Positions 59,412 through 64,000 of a stretch of DNA of 64,000 nt are shown here, one piece after another. The notes beneath the pieces are model-generated. The model did no database searches and had not been told where the DNA came from. It saw only the letters and a list, made by a program, of their open reading frames with translations. This DNA comes from Hymenobacter ruricola (GTDB lineage Bacteria; Bacteroidota; Bacteroidia; Cytophagales; Hymenobacteraceae). The position numbers and the translations under genes were made by a program. How positions within the stretch are numbered: position 1 is the first letter of the stretch; every line of letters starts with the position of its first letter. The stretch lies in NCBI RefSeq assembly GCF_015694525.1, contig NZ_JADQDM010000002.1:682001-746000 (forward strand), written 5' to 3'.

Positions 59412-60302
59412 ATGTTCCGCCGTTTCGTCGCCGTTTTCGCCGTTTTGCCCGCGCTGCTGGCATCTTCATTCGCCCACGCTCAAACGGGCAGCCCCGAGCC
59501 CGCCAAAATCGAAACTTCCCGCAGTGTGGAGCTGCGCGGCGGGTACACGAGCGGTCGGTTCTCCCACGGCACCGAGGACATTCATTCCTCCTTTAGCTTG
59601 TTTGGCGGCGGGGGCAACTCCCGCCCGGGCGTAGCGGTCGAACACCGTTTCGACGGCCTGCTGCTGGGAGCCGACTACGCGCTGGCCCAGCACCGGCCCG
59701 GCCGCTCCACCACCACGCTGCGCGTGGGCCTCGACGTGGTGAGCGCCGCCGACCGCCTGCGCATTGGTGACGGTCGCCGGGCCACGGTGGGCCTGTTGGC
59801 CGCGCACCCGCACATGAGCGTCGATATCCAGAAGAACCGGTGGCAAACGCGCGTGGGGGTGGGCATGCTGGTGGGCCGCGTGGGCTACTACGGCCAGGAA
59901 AAATCCTTCGACCTGCTGAGCACCAACATCGTGGTCGACACGGTGCGGGCCGTGCCCACCTTTCAGTTCGAAATGAACTGGAACCATTGGGTACAGTACG
60001 AACTCGGCTACGGCGGCAACGGGCTGCTGGGCTTGGCCAACCCAACATCTTACCTGGGCGTGGGCACGGGCTTTGGGCCCCGCAGCCCGCTGGCGCTGGT
60101 GGTGGGCGTAAGCAGCGCCGCCTCGCTCAACTTCGAGCGGTCGGCGAGCTCTTTCACCTACGCCCGCGTGGCGTTGGCGCCGGCCGGCAAGCCGTGGCAG
60201 GCGAACGCCTTTGCCACGTTCGGGTCGGGGCAGTACCAGCGGATGGCCGTGCAGGTGGGCTACACGCTGCCCGGCAAAGCTGCCCGCAGTGCCGGGCACT
60301 AG
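59412..60302 (+). CDS. Outer-membrane beta-barrel-like hypothetical protein
   Basis: A 296-residue exported protein with signal peptide 1-24 (MFRRFVAVFAVLPALLASSF) and a body of alternating strands (VELRGGYTSGRFSHGTEDIH, LALVVGVSSAASLNFE, YQRMAVQVGYTLP) that suggests an outer-membrane barrel. I recognise no family. The frame is open 12 codons upstream. It converges on topoisomerase III with a 30-bp gap and stands alone. Confidence 0.7.
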   Translation: MFRRFVAVFAVLPALLASSFAHAQTGSPEPAKIETSRSVELRGGYTSGRFSHGTEDIHSSFSLFGGGGNSRPGVAVEHRFDGLLLGADYALAQHRPGRSTTTLRVGLDVVSAADRLRIGDGRRATVGLLAAHPHMSVDIQKNRWQTRVGVGMLVGRVGYYGQEKSFDLLSTNIVVDTVRAVPTFQFEMNWNHWVQYELGYGGNGLLGLANPTSYLGVGTGFGPRSPLALVVGVSSAASLNFERSASSFTYARVALAPAGKPWQANAFATFGSGQYQRMAVQVGYTLPGKAARSAGH

Positions 60303-60332
60303 GCCGGCAAAAAGCCAGAAACTCGCTCTAGT

Positions 60333-62915
60333 CTACGCAAACACCGGCACCACGCGGCCCTCCTCCACCTTCAGCGCGGCGTCGTATTTCTTGCCGGTTT
60401 TGCCGGAGATGAAGCCTTTGATGACGCCGGTTTCGCCGCGGCGCAGCAGCAGCTTGAGCTGCGCTTCGGTGAGCTGCTTGCCGCCCCACTCAAAGGGCAG
60501 GCGGAACTGGCAGTCTTCGCGGAAGCGGGAGCAGCCGTAGGCGGCTTTGCCTTTGAGCATGGTGCCCAGCTTGCACACCGGACACGGAATCTGGCCGGAG
60601 TCGGGCGCGGCGCCCGGCTTGGCGTCGGCCACCAGCAGCACGGTGGGCTGAAAGGCCATATCAAGCCCGATGGCGGCGTCGAACTTCTGCCCGTCGGCCC
60701 CGACGAAGCCTTTCATCACCGGCGTGCGGCCTTTGGCCAGCAGGGCTTTCACCTGCGGGTCGCTCAGCTTCTTGCCGTGGATTTCGGCGGGCAGGCGGAA
60801 GGTGCAGCCCTCGCGGAAGCGCGCGCAGCCGAAAGCGGTTTTGCCGCGCACCACGTGGCCGGTTTTGCAGGCCGGGCAGTAGCCCAGGCCGTTGGCGCCG
60901 GGCAGGGTGGCCGGGCCGTGGGGCGTGGCGGGCCGGCCGCCGGTCATGCCGGCGGGCACTTTGCTGCCGCCGTTGGCGCCGCTGGCCTGGGCTTGCTGCA
61001 CGGCCAGCTCGGCGCTGCCGGAGGTGACCATGCGGCCGCGGCCGTCGTTCTTCACTTCGGCCACCATCTCCTTCACCAGTCCCGACAGCTCGCCCAAAAA
61101 GCCTTCCGACGACAATTCGCCGCGCTCAATCTGGCGCAGCTTGTGCTCCCACTGGCCGGTGAGCTCCGCCGATTTCAGCGTGGGGTTGCGAATCAAGCCA
61201 ATCAATTCTACCCCCGTCGGCGTGGGCACGATGCGCTTCTTCTCGCGCCGGATGTAGTTGCGCTTAAACAGCGTTTCGATGATGGCGGCGCGGGTGCTGG
61301 GCCGCCCGATGCCGTTTTCCTTCATGGCCTGGCGCAGCTCCTCGTCGTCGATGTTGCGGCCGGCCGTTTCCATGCCGCGCAGCAGCGTGGCCTCGGTGTA
61401 GTCTTTGGGCGGCTGGGTCATCTTGCTTTCCAGGCGCGGCTCGTGCGGGCCGCTTTCGCCCTTCACGAAGTTGGGCAGCACCGTCGATACGGCGTCGTCA
61501 TCATCTGGTGCCTGGTTGTTGGTGCCTGGTGCTTGGGCTGGTTTCGGAGCGGCTTGTTGGGTCGGGTCGCCGTACACCACGCGCCAGCCGGGGTTCAGAA
61601 TCTGGCGGCCGCGCACGCGGAAGGGGCGCTCGGCGGCTTCGGCCAGCACGGTGGTGTTGCTCACCTCGCAGTCGGGGTAGAAGGCAGCAATGAAGCGGCG
61701 CGCAATGATGTCGTACACGCTGGTTTCCATGCCGCCGCCGGGGCCGGCCGCGCCGGTCGGAATGATGGCGTGGTGGTCCGTCACCTTATTGTTGTTGAAG
61801 ACCTTGGGCGTCTTCGGAATCTTGGTGGCCAGCAGCGGCTTGGTCAGCGCATCGTAGCCGATGCCGCGCAGGATGCCGGGGATTTTGGCATACTGGTCAT
61901 CGGGCAAAAACGTGGTGTCGACGCGCGGGTAGCTCACGGCCTTTTTCTCGTACAGCGCCTGCACGATTTTCAGCGTGTCTTCGGCCGACAAGCCCAGCTG
62001 GTTGTTGCACTGCACCTGCAACGAGGTCAAATCGAACAGGCGCGGCGGGGACTCCCGGCCTTTCTTGATTTCCACGTCCGTCACGCGCAACGGGGCAGGG
62101 CGCACGGCTTCCAGAGCTTCGCGGGCCTCTTCCTCGGTCACGAAGTAGCCCAGGGCGCGCAGGCGGCTCTTGGTATCGGGCGCGGCGTCGGCGTCCTTGG
62201 CTTTGTCGGGCGCGGCCATGTGGCTGAACAGGGTGCCGCGGTATTCGGTCTTGAGCACCCAGTAGGGCTCGGGCCGGAAGTTCTGGATTTCGTGCCAGCG
62301 CTCCACCAGCAGGGCCAGCGTAGGCGTTTGCACCCGCCCGATGCTGAGGAGCTGCTTGTCCTGGTAGGTGGTGTATTTCAGGGTGAAGAGGCGGGTGGCG
62401 TTGAGGCCCAGCAGCCAGTCGCCCACGGCCCGGCTCTTGCCGGCTTGGTAGAGCGAGTCGAACTCCTTAGCCTCGCGCAGGTTGGCGAAGCCCTGGCGAA
62501 TGGCCTCCTCGGTGAGCGACGAAATCCAGAGGCGCTTCACGGGCTTGCGGCACTTGGCCTCCTGCAGCACCCAGCGCTGAATCACCTCCCCTTCCTGCCC
62601 GGCGTCGCCGCAGTTAATGACTTCGGTGGCTTCGTCCACCAGCTTTTTGATGGTGTGGAACTGCTTCACCACGCCCTCGTCGCGGCGCATGAGCTTGATG
62701 CCGAACTTGTCCGGAATCATGGGCAGGTTGTGCAGGCTCCAGCGCTTCCACTCGGGCTGGTAGTCGTCGGGCTCCTTGAGTTGGCAGAAGTGTCCGAAGG
62801 TCCAGGTGACCTGGTAGCCGTTGCCTTCCATGTAGCCGTCCATGCGGCGGGTGGCGCCCAGCACGTTGGCAATCTCACGGGCCACGCTGGGCTTTTCGGC
62901 AATGCAAACTATCAT
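60333..62915 (-). CDS. topB: DNA topoisomerase III (type IA)
   Basis: An 860-residue type IA topoisomerase. Toprim motifs are in MIVCIAEKPSVAREIANVLG (1-20) and NCGDAGQEGE (101-110); the active-site Tyr is Tyr329 in AVSYPRVDTTFLP; SIGRVQTPTLALL (191-203) is conserved. Two C-terminal topoisomerase zinc-ribbon-like repeats (CPACKTGHVVRGKTAFGCAR and CPVCKLGTMLKGKAAYGCSR, each followed by a conserved block) end the protein. ATG 62915 gives the family start. A short segment at residues 456-472 (KPAQAPGTNNQAPDDDD) is encoded by a dispersed repeat. Confidence 0.93.
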   Translation of the reverse strand: MIVCIAEKPSVAREIANVLGATRRMDGYMEGNGYQVTWTFGHFCQLKEPDDYQPEWKRWSLHNLPMIPDKFGIKLMRRDEGVVKQFHTIKKLVDEATEVINCGDAGQEGEVIQRWVLQEAKCRKPVKRLWISSLTEEAIRQGFANLREAKEFDSLYQAGKSRAVGDWLLGLNATRLFTLKYTTYQDKQLLSIGRVQTPTLALLVERWHEIQNFRPEPYWVLKTEYRGTLFSHMAAPDKAKDADAAPDTKSRLRALGYFVTEEEAREALEAVRPAPLRVTDVEIKKGRESPPRLFDLTSLQVQCNNQLGLSAEDTLKIVQALYEKKAVSYPRVDTTFLPDDQYAKIPGILRGIGYDALTKPLLATKIPKTPKVFNNNKVTDHHAIIPTGAAGPGGGMETSVYDIIARRFIAAFYPDCEVSNTTVLAEAAERPFRVRGRQILNPGWRVVYGDPTQQAAPKPAQAPGTNNQAPDDDDAVSTVLPNFVKGESGPHEPRLESKMTQPPKDYTEATLLRGMETAGRNIDDEELRQAMKENGIGRPSTRAAIIETLFKRNYIRREKKRIVPTPTGVELIGLIRNPTLKSAELTGQWEHKLRQIERGELSSEGFLGELSGLVKEMVAEVKNDGRGRMVTSGSAELAVQQAQASGANGGSKVPAGMTGGRPATPHGPATLPGANGLGYCPACKTGHVVRGKTAFGCARFREGCTFRLPAEIHGKKLSDPQVKALLAKGRTPVMKGFVGADGQKFDAAIGLDMAFQPTVLLVADAKPGAAPDSGQIPCPVCKLGTMLKGKAAYGCSRFREDCQFRLPFEWGGKQLTEAQLKLLLRRGETGVIKGFISGKTGKKYDAALKVEEGRVVPVFA
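61505..61534. repeat. Repeat segment inside topoisomerase III
   Basis: On the minus strand this 30-bp segment equals 865-894 of the SDR-gldA intergenic repeat with one mismatch (CAAGCACCAGGCACCAACAA shared). It is in frame and encodes QAPGTNNQAP in an acidic linker of the enzyme. Confidence 0.9.
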
Positions 62916-62969
62916 GGATTTTCGCTGATTGAATCGGGGACGCGGATTGATTTCGGCGCGAAGAATCAA

Positions 62970-62977
62970 CAAAGGTA
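62970..62977 (-). promoter_or_regulatory. TANNTTTG -7 element, topB promoter
   Basis: On the minus strand TACCTTTG lies 55 bp before the topB ATG, predicting a start near 62963 and a leader of about 48 nt. Confidence 0.55.
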
Positions 62978-63003
62978 ACCGTAGAAAAGGTCGGTTTTCG
63001 CAC

Positions 63004-63085
63004 CCAAAGCCGCGGGCGCGCCCGGGCCACGCGCGGCCCGGGCGGCGGGCAGCTGGGGCGGGCCCGGTGCCGCGGGTGGCTTTGG
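63004..63085. other. Very GC-rich inverted repeat in the divergent gap
   Basis: CCAAAGCC (63004-63011) and GGCTTTGG (63078-63085) frame an extremely GC-rich stretch containing GCGCGCCCGGGCC and GCGGCCCGGG, which can fold further. It lies in the 340-bp divergent gap between topB and the secreted protein gene. Otherwise the gap shows only the topB promoter and an AT-rich, CTTT-rich leader before 63256. Confidence 0.55.
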
Positions 63086-63255
63086 CCTGACTTATTTCAA
63101 TGCTATGTATGAATTAACTCTGGTTCATGCTTAGCTTTCCGCAAGCGAATGCCGGCCTTGCTTCATCTAAGCAACACCTTTTCACCCGGTTATTCCTGCT
63201 GGCCTTGCACCGCCCATTTCTCTTTTTACCTAACCAACCCCCTACTTCCCCCCTG

Positions 63256-64000
63256 ATGAAAAAACCCTTTACTCGTTATTCGCGGCTGTTGCTGCTGGCG
63301 CTGGCCGGGGCCTTTGCGCGGCCGGCCGCCGCCCAAACCTACACCCCAGTGGCCCTGACCGGCTACAACCACGACGTGATAGCCGAGGGCACCGGGCCCA
63401 CCACCGCCATGACCACCTACGACGTGGACGGGGCCGTGGGCACGGGCTACGTGTTTGCGAGCGCCAGCTACGTGAACCCGGCCGGCGAAACCCCGGCCGG
63501 CAAGGGCATTGTGAACCCGCTGCCCAACAGCGGGCTCATCACCAGCATTGCCTCGGCCACCACCGGCCTCACGTTTCAGCTGGCCGGCTACGCGAGCAAC
63601 AACGTGCTGCGGGTGCCGGCCACCGGCAACACCGGCACCGGCACGGGCGCCGGCCCGGGGCCCGACCAAGGCACGCTGGGGCTGGCGTCGCCGGTGGCGG
63701 CCAGCACGGTGTACGCCCTGGTGACGGGCGGCGGCGGCCCCCTGAGCAGCAACGTGAACGTGACGCTCACCTTCACCGACGGCACCACGCAGGCCTTTAC
63801 GGGCCTGTCGATTAGCGACTGGTTTTCGGCCGGCACGGCTACGGCGGCGTACCGGGGCTTCGGCCGGGTGGGGCGCACGGCCACCAGCGCCATTGACGCG
63901 GCTTCGAGCACCACGCCCCTGCTGTACCAGCTGACGTTTGCGGTGGCGGCGGCCAACGTCAACAAGCCGATTTCGGCCATCACCTTCGGCAAAACCTCGA
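63256..64000 (+). CDS. Secreted protein, partial at window end
   Basis: An open frame from ATG 63256 runs off the window (at least 248 residues). It starts with a signal peptide (MKKPFTRYSRLLLLALAGAF, cut after AAAQ near residue 27) followed by a Thr/Gly/Ala-rich beta-type domain with GYNHDVIAEGTGPTTAMTTY and TGYVFASASYVNPAG. The start and composition match secreted T9SS-type surface proteins of this genome, but no sorting domain is visible yet. Confidence 0.85.
   Translation, partial: MKKPFTRYSRLLLLALAGAFARPAAAQTYTPVALTGYNHDVIAEGTGPTTAMTTYDVDGAVGTGYVFASASYVNPAGETPAGKGIVNPLPNSGLITSIASATTGLTFQLAGYASNNVLRVPATGNTGTGTGAGPGPDQGTLGLASPVAASTVYALVTGGGGPLSSNVNVTLTFTDGTTQAFTGLSISDWFSAGTATAAYRGFGRVGRTATSAIDAASSTTPLLYQLTFAVAAANVNKPISAITFGKTS

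Noticed and set aside
1..64000. tRNA, rRNA, insertion sequences and prophage genes
   Set aside because: Looked for CCA-ended cloverleaf patterns, conserved rRNA words, DDE or tyrosine-recombinase proteins and phage structural genes; none was recognised. The hairpin repeats have no associated transposase in this window.

Overview
This window looks like a chromosomal segment of a high-GC Bacteroidota bacterium, most probably a Hymenobacter-like member of the Cytophagales. Evidence: gliding genes gldA-gldF-gldG and gldC, secreted proteins ending in type IX secretion (T9SS) type A sorting domains, the Bacteroidota -7 promoter element TANNTTTG in front of several genes, GC-rich codon use, and many intergenic hairpin repeats with long perfect arms. 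Most content is core genome. I see no transposase, integrase, phage genes, CRISPR array, rRNA or tRNA.

Layout. 0-7 kb: SDR oxidoreductase, GldA/F/G ABC system, DNA polymerase clamp (dnaN), gldC. 6.6-12.2 kb, minus strand: secreted hypothetical, dCTP deaminase, membrane-anchored hypothetical, hemL, and a large periplasmic TPR plus type 1 binding-protein fold protein. 12.6-17.3 kb: a three-gene type I-like export operon (ABC protein, HlyD, TolC) whose ATPase domain has lost several catalytic motifs. 17.6-26.7 kb: small DUF genes, a 1004-residue M1 peptidase, dGTPase, an amidotransferase and guaA. 26.9-30.8 kb: two tandem paralogous secreted T9SS-type proteins, the SRP RNA gene, transaldolase-like aldolase, FtsE-like ATPase. 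30.8-36.7 kb: a mixed accessory stretch with ankyrin protein, glycosyltransferase, sugar aminotransferase, Gfo/Idh dehydrogenase, thioredoxin-like protein, rifampin ADP-ribosyltransferase (Arr) and an HD hydrolase. 36.7-47 kb: DUF3078 protein, PD-(D/E)XK nuclease with Fe-S cysteines, cytosine-deaminase-like enzyme, a probable ~190-nt structured RNA with operator-like palindromes, TetR regulator, ClC channel and flavoprotein. 47-57 kb: a DisA_N/diadenylate-cyclase-like protein, aldo/keto reductase, a lipoprotein/SCO/cytochrome c cluster, SseB-like protein, M28 peptidase, an AT-rich HNH-type gene and slipin. 57-64 kb: T9SS protein, a frameshifted remnant gene, outer-membrane protein, topoisomerase III and the start of another secreted protein.

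The strongest unexplained structure is non-coding. Four intergenic tandem arrays have strict spacing close to whole helical turns (42, 42, 21 and 11 bp) but largely unrelated sequences, each upstream of a gene. At least eight copies of one hairpin repeat family occur, with arms of up to 47 bp that stay complementary although the sequence differs between copies. Repeat elements also supply the stop codons of three genes, and a related sequence lies in frame inside topoisomerase III. The best protein leads are the degenerate export ATPase, the diadenylate-cyclase-like protein and the AT-rich HNH gene. All functions are inferred from sequence reading alone; no database search was run.
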